Part shown: piece after piece, positions 52,865 through 61,038 of the stretch
How positions within the stretch are numbered: position 1 is the stretch's first letter
Layout: each line of letters opens with the position of its first letter
NCBI GenBank assembly: GCA_963785565.1
Contig: CAWAVV010000031.1
Coordinates: 62,001-126,000 of the forward strand
Length of the DNA: 64,000 nucleotides
Origin: AP-15 sp963785565
GTDB lineage: Bacteria > Pseudomonadota > Alphaproteobacteria > ATCC43930 > CGMCC-115725
Direction of reading: 5' to 3'
Position numbers and translations under genes: made by a program
The notes under the pieces: generated by a model
What the model was told of the DNA's origin: nothing
Database searches by the model: none
The model's input: only the letters and a program-made list of their open reading frames with translations

Positions 52865-53641
52865 TCACCTGTGCACCAGCAGATCGAACCAATTGAAGTC
52901 ATGGTTGTGCCATTCGCAATCAAACACCAAGTCAATTTTGGCGGGGGCAAAGAAATATAACATCTTCTCCCAATCGTGATATTCCATCCAAGGCGTCCCG
53001 GGGCCATCGGTCAATTCGCCCCATTGCGAGAAGGGAAGCATCCCTTCGCGAATCCAGCGTGACTTTGGATAGGCGAGATGCAACCACCGACCGCCGGCGT
53101 TGAGGTGTGGGAGTAGCAATTGAATCTCGGCGCGGGTTATCTTAGCGGGCGCATTGAGTAAAGAGCCGATTGCCAGAACGGCATCAAACCCATAAGCCAG
53201 TCGTTCAAATGACCGGTCATCTTGGATATAGAAGAATTCACCGGCGATGCCCTTCAGAGCGCAAATTCGCTCAACTACCCGCAGGTTGTCCTCGACGATA
53301 TCGGCGAAGGTAACGCGAGCGCCGTGTTCGGCAAAGTGAAGTGAGGAGACCGCAAGACCGCAACCGACATCGAGGATATTCCGGCCCTTTAGCTTGTCCC
53401 GATAAAGATCGTGGTACCAGCCGCGGATACCGTAGAACGGTCCCGTCGACGTCCCGTTGTACGCGCGATGCCAAAGCGCGAGAAGGTCCCGGTCCGGCAT
53501 CATTAGAAGCTCGCCGGATTCGATACGAGTTTCTGCGTCCAAAGGGACCGTTCCCCATTTCTTTCGGAGCACTTCATAGGGGGACGACCATTCGGCTCCG
53601 ACGCCATCCCCACCCCAAACCTCTCCTTCGACGGCAGTCAC
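52865..53641 (-). CDS. Class I SAM-dependent methyltransferase
   Basis: 258 residues from a GTG at 53641. SAM motif I is RNILDVGCGLAVSSLHFAEHG, with the acidic ribose-binding residue in VTFADIVEDNL and motif for adenine contact in FFYIQDDRSFERL; the later half has YPKSRWIREGMLPFSQWG and the end CEWHNHDFNWFDLLVHR. The long N-terminal part before motif I is polar. A remnant of a paralogue lies at 51316. Convergent with the sulfotransferase, 13 bases between stops. Probably a sugar or lipid methyltransferase of surface-glycan type; exact substrate not clear. Confidence 0.85.
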   Translation of the reverse strand: MTAVEGEVWGGDGVGAEWSSPYEVLRKKWGTVPLDAETRIESGELLMMPDRDLLALWHRAYNGTSTGPFYGIRGWYHDLYRDKLKGRNILDVGCGLAVSSLHFAEHGARVTFADIVEDNLRVVERICALKGIAGEFFYIQDDRSFERLAYGFDAVLAIGSLLNAPAKITRAEIQLLLPHLNAGGRWLHLAYPKSRWIREGMLPFSQWGELTDGPGTPWMEYHDWEKMLYFFAPAKIDLVFDCEWHNHDFNWFDLLVHR

Positions 53642-53741
53642 ACTTTGCTAATCCTAGTAACGGATGAAAGCAAAACGCCAGGATCTTCACTCTTCCCGAG
53701 AGGCGGAGGCTTCGTCCGGCCCAAAAAGTGATCTTGGTAAA

Positions 53742-54074
53742 TCAGAGGTTTGCACGGCCGCGCTTTTCGTCGATCCCGGACTTGCCCTCGCGACGCATCA
53801 GTTCGGCGGCGACATCGGCAGGCGAAATGCCGACATCGGCCCACAGCACCAATAGGTGATAGAGGAGATCGGCGCTCTCGCCGACGAGCTTTGCCGGGTC
53901 GCCCCGGACGCCCTCGATGACTGCCTCGACCGCCTCCTCGCCGAGCTTTTGGGCGATCTTGGTGCGGCCGCGGGCGAACAGCCGAGCGGTATAGGAGGTC
54001 TGTGGATCGGCTCCGCGTCGCGCGCTGATAACCTGCCAGAGGCGGTCGAGGGTGGCGCCCAGATCTTTTGGCAC
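53742..54074 (-). CDS. hisE: Phosphoribosyl-ATP pyrophosphatase
   Basis: 110 residues. MazG-like helix bundle: SYTARLFARGRTKIAQKLGEEAVEAVIEG (split here as RTKIAQKLGEEAVEAVIEG), with the metal-binding EE..E and D residues in ESADLLYHLLVLWAD. Second step of histidine synthesis: hydrolysis of phosphoribosyl-ATP. It ends the his cluster, three bases after hisF. Lone HisE, not fused to HisI, as usual for alphaproteobacteria. Confidence 0.95.
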   Translation of the reverse strand: MPKDLGATLDRLWQVISARRGADPQTSYTARLFARGRTKIAQKLGEEAVEAVIEGVRGDPAKLVGESADLLYHLLVLWADVGISPADVAAELMRREGKSGIDEKRGRANL

Positions 54075-54077
54075 GGC

Positions 54078-54836
54078 TCAACTCCGCACCGGGATGCCGC
54101 GGGCGGCGAGCCGGGCCTTGGCCTCGCCGATCCGACAGGTCCCGAAGTGAAAGATCGAGGCTGCGAGCACCGCGGTCGCGTGCCCATCGCGAATACCCTC
54201 GACCAGGTGATCGAGGGTGCCGACCCCGCCAGAGGCGATGACCGGCACGCGAACCGCATCGGCGACGGCCCGCGTCAGGGCGATGTCGAACCCCGATTTG
54301 GTGCCGTCGCGATCCATCGAGGTCAGCAGAATCTCTCCGGCGCCGTAATCGGCAAGCCGTCTGGCCCAGTCGACCGCGTCGATGCCAGTCGGCCGCCGTC
54401 CGCCATGGGTGAAGACCTCCCAGCGCGCCGGCGCCGACGCTTTTGCATCAATCGCGGCGACAATGCATTGGCTGCCGAATTTCTGCGCCGCTTCGCGGAC
54501 GAAGTCGGGCCGGGCCACGGCGGCGGTGTTGATCGACACCTTGTCGCAGCCGGCGCGCAATAAGCGGCGGATATCCTCGACCGTGCGCACCCCGCCGCCG
54601 ACGGTCAGCGGCATGAAACATTCCTCGGCAGTGCGGCGAACCACATCGTAGAGCGTGTCGCGCCCTTCGGCGCTGGCGGTGATGTCGAGAAAGCACAGCT
54701 CGTCGGCGCCCTCGCGATCGTAGAACCGCGCCTGCGCCACCGGATCGCCGGCATCGACAAGATCGACGAAGTTGACGCCCTTGACGACCCGCCCGTCCTT
54801 GACGTCGAGACAAGGGATGACGCGCATCTTCAGCAT
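54078..54836 (-). CDS. hisF: Imidazole glycerol phosphate synthase cyclase subunit
   Basis: 252 residues. TIM barrel with the two catalytic Asp in MRVIPCLDVKDGRVVKG and ILLTSMDRDGTKSG; phosphate loops around GGGVRTVEDI and IASGGVGTLDHL. It uses ammonia from HisH to form imidazole glycerol phosphate and AICAR. The start overlaps hisA by seven bases; a second ATG three codons on is also possible. Confidence 0.97.
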   Translation of the reverse strand: MLKMRVIPCLDVKDGRVVKGVNFVDLVDAGDPVAQARFYDREGADELCFLDITASAEGRDTLYDVVRRTAEECFMPLTVGGGVRTVEDIRRLLRAGCDKVSINTAAVARPDFVREAAQKFGSQCIVAAIDAKASAPARWEVFTHGGRRPTGIDAVDWARRLADYGAGEILLTSMDRDGTKSGFDIALTRAVADAVRVPVIASGGVGTLDHLVEGIRDGHATAVLAASIFHFGTCRIGEAKARLAARGIPVRS

Positions 54837-55567
54837 GCCGGCCTCTGCGCCATCAGGCGCAACGCCGCTTGCGGGTCGATCCCTCCGTCATAGAGCGCCC
54901 GCCCGCAGATCACGCCGGCGATGCCGTCGGCCTCGTACCTCTTGAGCGCGGCGAGATCGGCGAGCGAGGCAACCCCGCCCGAGGCAATGACCGGGACCCG
55001 AACCTGGCGCGCCAGACCGGCTGTCGCCGCGGCATCGACGCCGCCGAGCGCCCCGTCGCGGGCAATGTCGGTGTGGATAATCGCCGCGATCCCGCAATCC
55101 TCAAAGCGGCGCGCCAGCTCGGCGACACCGATCTCGGTCGTCTCGGTCCAGCCTGCGATCGCAACCCGACCGCCGCGTACATCTATGCCCACGGCGATCT
55201 TGCCCGGGTGATCGGCGGCGGCCCACCGGACCAATTCAGGATCGCGCAGGGCCGCCGTGCCGAGCACGATGCGATCAATCCCGAGCCCGAGCCATTGCTC
55301 GATCGCGCGACGGTCGCGAATGCCGCCGCCCAACTGGATGTGCAGCCCGACGGCGTCGCGGATCGCCTCTACCGCAGTCCCATTGACCGAGCGGCCGGCA
55401 AAGGCGCCGTTAAGATCTACGATGTGCAGCCATTCGAAACCGGCGTCCGCGAACTGCAGCGCCTGCGCCGCCGGATCGTCGTTGAACACGGTGGCGCTCG
55501 CCATCTCGCCGCGCACCAGACGAACACAGGCGCCATCCTTGAGATCGATCGCCGGATAGAGGATCAC
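54830..55567 (-). CDS. hisA: ProFAR isomerase
   Basis: 245 residues from a GTG at 55567 (VILYPAIDLKDGACVRLVRG); the longer open frame runs into the repeat at 55577. Catalytic Asp in YPAIDLKDG and in HTDIARDGALGG; phosphate-binding IQLGGGIRDR and IASGGVASLADL. Fourth step of histidine synthesis, with the barrel fold shared with HisF. Separated from the upstream GNAT gene by 153 bases containing a palindromic repeat. Confidence 0.97.
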   Translation of the reverse strand: MILYPAIDLKDGACVRLVRGEMASATVFNDDPAAQALQFADAGFEWLHIVDLNGAFAGRSVNGTAVEAIRDAVGLHIQLGGGIRDRRAIEQWLGLGIDRIVLGTAALRDPELVRWAAADHPGKIAVGIDVRGGRVAIAGWTETTEIGVAELARRFEDCGIAAIIHTDIARDGALGGVDAAATAGLARQVRVPVIASGGVASLADLAALKRYEADGIAGVICGRALYDGGIDPQAALRLMAQRPAC

Positions 55568-55576
55568 GGCAAACCT

Positions 55577-55690
55577 CTCACCCCAGCCCTCTCCTCGTTT
55601 GCGGGGAGAGGGAGGGACCCGCAGGTCCGCAATCGACGGAGCCGCGAAGCGGCGGACGAGATGTCGGACCGGTACCGCGGGAGGGTGAGG
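55577..55690. repeat. Palindromic repeat cluster inside the his operon
   Basis: In the hisA-GNAT gap. CCCTCTCCTCGTTTGCGGGG with GGGGAGAGGG forms a hairpin, followed by GCGAAGCGGC and closing GAGGGTGAGG that mirrors CCTCTCACCC at the left. Same core as 28581-28752. It could dampen or process the operon transcript. Confidence 0.7.
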
Positions 55691-55720
55691 GCCAACGCCA
55701 GACAACTTTGTGCTGGAGGA

Positions 55721-56278
55721 TCACGAGCGCGCCGGAACGTCGTCGAGCAGCTTGTAGTAATAGTGACCTGGCACGATCCGCCCTTCGACGCGCGCGTAGA
55801 CCGGGTGGGTGCCCCAACGGCGATACCCCAGACTCTCATAGAGGCCGATCGCAGCGTTCTGCGTGTCGCGCAAATCGAGGTTGAGGACGGCCAGCCCCAA
55901 TTCCCGGCCGAGCCGCTCAATCTCCAGCACGATGCCGCGGCCGAGGCCGTGGCCGCGGGCCCACGGCGCCACGAACGCGCTCGTCAGGGTGCCGGCGAAG
56001 GCTTGCGCTTCGTTGTTGCGCGGGGCGCGGCTGAGTTGCGCCGAGCCGGCCACGACCCCCTCCAAGCGGCCGACGACGAGCCGGCGCTCGGGGACCAGCA
56101 GCACGCCCTTCCAATAATTTTCCAGGACCTGGCGCGGCGGCGGCTTGAGCCAGCCGAACCCCCCACCCTCGGTGATCGCGCTCTCAGTCGCCTCGCAGAG
56201 ATTGTCGAGATCGTTGCCCGAATAGCGGGTGAGCCGCTCGACCGAGATCGCCGCGACGGTGTTCCGGCTATCGCTCAT
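55721..56278 (-). CDS. GNAT-family N-acetyltransferase in the his operon
   Basis: 185 residues from ATG 56278, which overlaps the hisH stop (ATGA). GNAT fold: the acetyl-CoA loop is AFVAPWARGHGLGRGIVLEIE (Arg/Gln-x-x-Gly-x-Gly/Ala pattern), then LGLAVLNLDLRDTQNAAIGLYESLGYRRWG. It acetylates an unidentified amine. The tight coupling to hisH, with hisA next, suggests it is translated with the pathway, though it is not a histidine synthesis step. Confidence 0.88.
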   Translation of the reverse strand: MSDSRNTVAAISVERLTRYSGNDLDNLCEATESAITEGGGFGWLKPPPRQVLENYWKGVLLVPERRLVVGRLEGVVAGSAQLSRAPRNNEAQAFAGTLTSAFVAPWARGHGLGRGIVLEIERLGRELGLAVLNLDLRDTQNAAIGLYESLGYRRWGTHPVYARVEGRIVPGHYYYKLLDDVPARS

Positions 56279-56916
56279 GGGCTCCATCGCAAAAAGTTTC
56301 CAATCAACCGCAGCCCTGCTTGCTGGCTTTTCTCGGGGTGAAACTGGGTTCCGGCGAGATTGTCGCGGCCGACGACCGCGGCGAGCGCCCCGCCGTAATC
56401 GGTGACCGCCAGGAGGTCGCGCGCGCTGGCCAGCCGGAAATGATAGCTGTGCACGAAATAGGCGTGCGCGCCCGCCCCGAGCCCGTCGAGGAGCGGATGC
56501 GCCGCCCGCGGCTCGATCTCGTTCCATCCCATATGCGGGATCTTCAGCGCCGAATCCGCGGGTTCGATCGCCACCACCTCGCCGTCGATCCAGCCGAGGC
56601 CGTCGACCGTCTCGAATTCGCGGCCGCGTCGGGCCATCAGCTGCATGCCAACGCAGATCCCGAGGAATGGGCGCGCACGTGACATAACCGCCTCGCTCAG
56701 CGCTTGTTCAAGACCGGAAACCGCGGCAAGCCCGCGCCGGCAATCGGCGAAAGCGCCGACCCCAGGGAGGACAAGGCGATCGGCGCCGGCAATCGTATCG
56801 GGCGCGCAGGTCACCCTGATTTCGGCGGAAATGCCGTTCTCGGCCGCCGCGCGTTCGAACGCCTTTGCCGCCGAGCGCAGATTGCCCGAGCCGTAATCGA
56901 CGATCGCGACGATCAT
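56275..56916 (-). CDS. hisH: Imidazole glycerol phosphate synthase glutaminase subunit
   Basis: 213 residues from ATG 56916; the longer open frame lies inside hisB. Class I glutamine amidotransferase: oxyanion PGVGAFADC, nucleophile Cys in FLGICVGMQLMA, and the His-Glu pair in GTQFHPEKSQQAG. Gives ammonia to HisF. The start overlaps the hisB stop by one base. Confidence 0.97.
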   Translation of the reverse strand: MIVAIVDYGSGNLRSAAKAFERAAAENGISAEIRVTCAPDTIAGADRLVLPGVGAFADCRRGLAAVSGLEQALSEAVMSRARPFLGICVGMQLMARRGREFETVDGLGWIDGEVVAIEPADSALKIPHMGWNEIEPRAAHPLLDGLGAGAHAYFVHSYHFRLASARDLLAVTDYGGALAAVVGRDNLAGTQFHPEKSQQAGLRLIGNFLRWSP

Positions 56917-57515
56917 CACAAAGTGCCGCCGAGAACGCCCTTGGTTGACGGAACCGCTCCCTGCCGGCGCGGATCGACCTCGACAGCCTGGCGCAACGCC
57001 CGGGCGAGACCCTTGAAGCAGGATTCGACGATGTGGTGGTTGTTCTCGCCATAGAGGTTCTCGACATGAAGAGTGACCCCCGCCGACTGGGCGAAGGCCT
57101 GGAACCACTCCTTGAACAACTCAGTATCCATCTCGCCGAGTTTCGGTCGGGTAAACGCCACCTTCCACACTAGATAGGGTCGGTTCGAGGCGTCTAGGCT
57201 GACGCGCGTCAAAGTTTCGTCCATCGGGATTACCGCATGCCCGTAGCGCGCGATGCCGGCGCGGCTCCCCAAAGCCTTCGACACCGCCTCGCCGACGACA
57301 TAGCCGGAATCTTCGGTGGTGTGATGAAAATCGATATGCAGATCGCCGATTGCCCGCAGTTTGACGTCGATCAGACTGTGCTTGGCCAACTGTTCGAGCA
57401 TGTGATCGAGAAAGCCGATACCCGTCGATATTTCCGCGGCGCCGCTGCCGTCGAGATCGACCCGGCCGCTGATTTGCGTCTCCTTGGTGTTGCGTTCGAC
57501 CGTAGCCACCCGCAC
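56916..57515 (-). CDS. hisB: Imidazoleglycerol-phosphate dehydratase
   Basis: 199 residues from a GTG at 57515 behind GAGGAG. Metal-binding histidine clusters are DFHHTTEDSGYVVGEA and ENNHHIVESCFKGLARAL, with STGIGFLDHMLEQLAKH and the final RQGAVPSTKGVL. Sixth step of histidine synthesis. Stand-alone dehydratase, not fused to the phosphatase. First gene of the his cluster; diverges from hslV across ~160 bases. Confidence 0.97.
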   Translation of the reverse strand: MRVATVERNTKETQISGRVDLDGSGAAEISTGIGFLDHMLEQLAKHSLIDVKLRAIGDLHIDFHHTTEDSGYVVGEAVSKALGSRAGIARYGHAVIPMDETLTRVSLDASNRPYLVWKVAFTRPKLGEMDTELFKEWFQAFAQSAGVTLHVENLYGENNHHIVESCFKGLARALRQAVEVDPRRQGAVPSTKGVLGGTL

Positions 57516-57677
57516 GATGCTCTCCTCTATCGCCGCTGGACCGCGACACAGTCTATTTAGCAATTCCGGGGTGCACTTGCCACTGTCCGACGGTCGGCTT
57601 GACCATGAACCCGCTGCGCCCACATCTCAGTCTTCCGAGTTTCAAGCGCCTGGCGCGCCAGCTTCCCGAAAAAGCGC

Positions 57678-58232
57678 ATGGATCACTTCGACAGCAACGC
57701 TTGGCATGGCACAACGATCCTGTGCGTCCGCAAGGGCGGCCAGGTCGTGGTCGCCGGCGACGGTCAGGTCACGATGGGTCAGACGGTAATGAAGTCGAAT
57801 GCGCGCAAATTGCGCCGGCTGGCCAGCGGATCGGTGATCGCGGGCTTTGCCGGCGCCACCGCTGACGCGATCGCGTTGTTTGAGCGGCTCGAGGCCAAGC
57901 TCGAGCAATATGCCGGACAATTGCCCCGCGCCTGCGTCGAACTGGCCAAGGATTGGCGCACCGACCGTTATCTGCGCCGCCTCGAAGCAATGATGGCAGT
58001 GGCCGACAAGAGCGTATCCTTGATCCTGTCGGGAACCGGCGACGTGCTCGAACCCGAGGACGGGATCATCGGCATCGGCTCGGGCGGCGGCTACGCGCTG
58101 GCTGCGGCGCGGGCCCTGATCGGCGTTGACGGCCTCGACGCCGAAGAAATAACCCGCCGCGCGATGGCAATCGCCGCCGGGATCTGCATCTATACCAACG
58201 ACAAGATCACCTTAGAGAAACTCGACAACTAA
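57678..58232 (+). CDS. hslV: ATP-dependent protease subunit HslV
   Basis: 184 residues from ATG 57678. Proteasome-like peptidase. Catalytic N-terminal Thr is exposed after removal of MDHFDSNAWHG, giving TTILCVRKGGQVVVAGDGQ. The Gly-rich GSGGGYALAAARALI is conserved. Forms a dodecamer capped by HslU. Divergent from hisB, an arrangement common in alphaproteobacteria. Confidence 0.96.
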   Translation: MDHFDSNAWHGTTILCVRKGGQVVVAGDGQVTMGQTVMKSNARKLRRLASGSVIAGFAGATADAIALFERLEAKLEQYAGQLPRACVELAKDWRTDRYLRRLEAMMAVADKSVSLILSGTGDVLEPEDGIIGIGSGGGYALAAARALIGVDGLDAEEITRRAMAIAAGICIYTNDKITLEKLDN

Positions 58233-58238
58233 CGCCCG

Positions 58239-59561
58239 ATGCCATCTTTCAGCCCGCGCGAGATTGTTTCCGAGCTTGACCGCTACATCGTCGGCCAGCA
58301 CGACGCCAAGCGTGCCGTTGCGATCGCGCTCAGAAACCGCTGGCGCCGTCAGCAGCTCGCCCCCGAGCTGCGCGAAGAAGTATTACCCAAAAATATCCTG
58401 ATGATCGGCCCGACCGGCTGCGGCAAGACCGAGATTGCCCGCCGGCTCGCCCGACTCGCGCAAGCCCCGTTCGTCAAGGTCGAGGCGACCAAATTTACCG
58501 AAGTCGGCTATGTCGGCCGCGACGTCGAGCAGATCGTGCGCGACCTGGTCGAGATCGCGATCGCGATGACCCGCGAGCGGCTGCGCAAGGAGGTCGAGCC
58601 CAAAGCCGAGCTGGCCGCGGAGGAGCGCGTGCTCGAAGCGCTCGTCGGCTCGACTGCCAGCGCCGATACACGTCAAAAATTCCGCAAGCAGTTGCGCGAG
58701 GGAACGCTCGACGAGCGCGAAATCGAGATCGCGGTGCAGGAAAGCGCGGCGGCCAATTTGCCGACCTTCGAGATCCCGGGCATGCCCGGCGCGCAGATGG
58801 GAATGCTCAACCTCGGCGACATTTTCGGCAAGACCTTCGGCACCCGCTCGAAGCCAAAGAAGATGACAGTCGCCGACAGTCACCGCGTGTTGATCGCCGA
58901 GGAGAGCGACAAGCTCCTCGATCAAGAAATGGTCGTGCGCGAAGCGGTCGGCGCCGTCGAGCAGAACGGCATCGTCTTCATCGACGAGATCGACAAGATC
59001 AGTGGGCGCGGCGAGCGCGCCGGCGGCGGCGCCCCCGATGTCAGCCGCGAGGGCGTCCAGCGCGACCTGCTGCCGTTGATCGAAGGGACAACCGTCGCAA
59101 CCAAGCACGGGGCGGTCAAGACCGACCACATCCTGTTCATCGCGTCGGGCGCCTTTCATCAGGCAAAGCCTTCCGATCTGCTGCCTGAATTGCAGGGGCG
59201 GCTGCCGATCCGGGTCGAATTGAAGGCGCTCGACCGCAGCGATTTCCGCCGCATCCTGGTCGAGCCCGAGGCGAGCCTGATCAAGCAATACAAGGCACTG
59301 CTGGCGACCGAGGGCGTCACCCTCGATTTCGACGAGGCGGCGATCGACGAGCTGGCGCTCTTGGCCGAGGAGATCAACACCGCGGTCGAGAATATCGGCG
59401 CGCGACGCCTGCACACGATCCTCGAGCGGCTGTTGGAAGAGATCAGCTTTACCGCCTCCGACCGGCCCAACGGGACCCTGGTCCAGATCGACCGCGATTA
59501 TGTCCGCGAGCAGGTCGGCGCCCTTGCCCAAAACGCCGATCTGTCCAAATTCATTCTCTGA
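58239..59561 (+). CDS. hslU: ATP-dependent protease ATPase HslU
   Basis: 440 residues, six bases after hslV. AAA+ unfoldase: Walker A MIGPTGCGKTEIARRLA, Walker B IVFIDEIDKISG, pore loop TEVGYVGRDVE and sensor/arginine finger near LPELQGRLPIRVEL. The I-domain lies between. Ends with the HslV-contact tail NADLSKFIL. Together with HslV degrades misfolded proteins in the cytoplasm. Confidence 0.97.
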   Translation: MPSFSPREIVSELDRYIVGQHDAKRAVAIALRNRWRRQQLAPELREEVLPKNILMIGPTGCGKTEIARRLARLAQAPFVKVEATKFTEVGYVGRDVEQIVRDLVEIAIAMTRERLRKEVEPKAELAAEERVLEALVGSTASADTRQKFRKQLREGTLDEREIEIAVQESAAANLPTFEIPGMPGAQMGMLNLGDIFGKTFGTRSKPKKMTVADSHRVLIAEESDKLLDQEMVVREAVGAVEQNGIVFIDEIDKISGRGERAGGGAPDVSREGVQRDLLPLIEGTTVATKHGAVKTDHILFIASGAFHQAKPSDLLPELQGRLPIRVELKALDRSDFRRILVEPEASLIKQYKALLATEGVTLDFDEAAIDELALLAEEINTAVENIGARRLHTILERLLEEISFTASDRPNGTLVQIDRDYVREQVGALAQNADLSKFIL

Positions 59562-59690
59562 GCAGCCGCGAGCGGAGCTGGCGCAGAATTCGGCGGGCAC
59601 GGCCCAGTAGCTAACAGGGATTACCAGGCGTTCACATCCGAGCGCTATCGTGTAACCGCCGCAACGCGGCCGAGGCACAGGGAGGCGGAC

Positions 59691-60956
59691 ATGCTGTCGG
59701 GCGCGCGCATCCAACAACGGCTGGCGCGGCAGGCGCTCGCCCTCGTCCTCGCTGGCGGCCGGGGCAGCCGGCTGAAACAGCTGACCGACCGGCGGGCCAA
59801 GCCGGCGGTGTTTTTCGGCGGCAAGTTCCGCCTGATCGACTTCACCCTGTCGAACTGCCTCAATTCGGGGGTCCGGCGCATCGCCGTTTTGACCCAATAC
59901 AAGGCGCACAGTTTGTTGCGCCACTTGCAGATGGGATGGTCGTTTCTGCGCCCGGAGATGGGCGAGTTCCTCGACCTGCTGCCGGCGCAGCAGCGGCTCG
60001 ACGAGGCGACGTGGTATCGCGGCACCGCCGACGCGGTCCATCAAAACTATGATATCCTGCGCGCCGCCAACCCGACATACTTTTTGGTATTGGCCGGCGA
60101 CCACATCTACAAGATGGACTATTCGAACATGCTGGCCGATCACGTCGACCGGGGCGCCGACTGCACGGTCGCTTGCGTCGAGGTGCCGCTCGCGGAAGCA
60201 TCGGGTTTCGGAGTCATGGCGGTCGACGACACGATGCGGATCGTCGATTTCCAAGAAAAGCCGCGCCATGCGCCGGCGATCTCCGGCAAGCCCGACCGAG
60301 TACTCGCCAGCATGGGCGTCTATGTCTTTACCGCCGAGTTTCTCTATGCCGAACTCGAACGCGATCACCAAGACCCGGAATCGAGCCATGATTTCGGCAA
60401 GGACATCATCCCGAAACTAGTGCGCCGCGGGCTTGCGGTTGCCCATTCGTTTGACGAGAGCTGCGTCAAGACGACGCCGGAAGCCGATTCGTATTGGCGC
60501 GATGTCGGCACCATCGATTCCTATTGGGCGGCCAATCTCGATCTGGTGATGCCGGTCCCCTCGCTCGACATCTACGACCCCAACTGGCCGATCTGGACCT
60601 ATCAGCAGCAGTTGCCGCCGGCCAAATTCGTATTCGACGACGACAACCGGCGCGGCATGGCGGTCGATTCGATGGTTTCAGGCGGTTGCATCGTTTCCGG
60701 GGGCACGGTCAGACGGTCGCTGATGTTTTCGAACTGCCGGGTCAATTCCTACGCCCAAACTCGCGAGGCGGTGCTGCTTCCCGAGGTCGAGGTCGGCCGC
60801 CATGCGCGGCTGACCAAGGTCGTCATCGACCGCGGCTGCCGGATCAGGGAGGGGCTGGTGATCGGCGAGGACCCCGATCTCGATGCCACTCGGTTCTACC
60901 GAAGCGACGCCGGCGTCACCCTCGTTACCGCGGAAATGCTCGCCGCACTCGACTGA
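59691..60956 (+). CDS. glgC: Glucose-1-phosphate adenylyltransferase
   Basis: 421 residues, ATG 59691 with GGAGG upstream. ADP-glucose synthesis for glycogen. N-terminal nucleotide loop LVLAGGRGSRLKQLTDRRAKP, AVFFGGKFRLIDF, glucose-phosphate site GTADAVHQNYDIL and AGDHIYKMDY, and a beta-helical C-terminus (GCIVSGGTVRRSLMFSNCRV) for allostery. glgA, glgB and glgP are not in the window. Confidence 0.96.
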   Translation: MLSGARIQQRLARQALALVLAGGRGSRLKQLTDRRAKPAVFFGGKFRLIDFTLSNCLNSGVRRIAVLTQYKAHSLLRHLQMGWSFLRPEMGEFLDLLPAQQRLDEATWYRGTADAVHQNYDILRAANPTYFLVLAGDHIYKMDYSNMLADHVDRGADCTVACVEVPLAEASGFGVMAVDDTMRIVDFQEKPRHAPAISGKPDRVLASMGVYVFTAEFLYAELERDHQDPESSHDFGKDIIPKLVRRGLAVAHSFDESCVKTTPEADSYWRDVGTIDSYWAANLDLVMPVPSLDIYDPNWPIWTYQQQLPPAKFVFDDDNRRGMAVDSMVSGGCIVSGGTVRRSLMFSNCRVNSYAQTREAVLLPEVEVGRHARLTKVVIDRGCRIREGLVIGEDPDLDATRFYRSDAGVTLVTAEMLAALD

Positions 60957-60978
60957 GCCGTGAGCTGCTGCGAGCTTC

Positions 60979-61007
60979 TTGACATCTGGGAACAAATAGA
61001 GTACAGA
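60979..61007 (+). promoter_or_regulatory. Candidate sigma-70 promoter before the toxin-like gene
   Basis: TTGACA at 60979-60984, 17 bases, then TACAGA at 61002-61007. The -35 is a perfect consensus match and the surrounding DNA is AT-rich against a GC-rich background. Transcription would start about 30 bases before the first start codon of the cassette. Confidence 0.5.
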
Positions 61008-61038
61008 TTATTTTTCCCTATCATTGGCAAGACGAGCG

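Noticed and set aside
58383..60389. 668-codon minus-strand frame opposite hslU and glgC
   Set aside because: Pure antisense shadow of two certain genes in GC-rich DNA; no family features.
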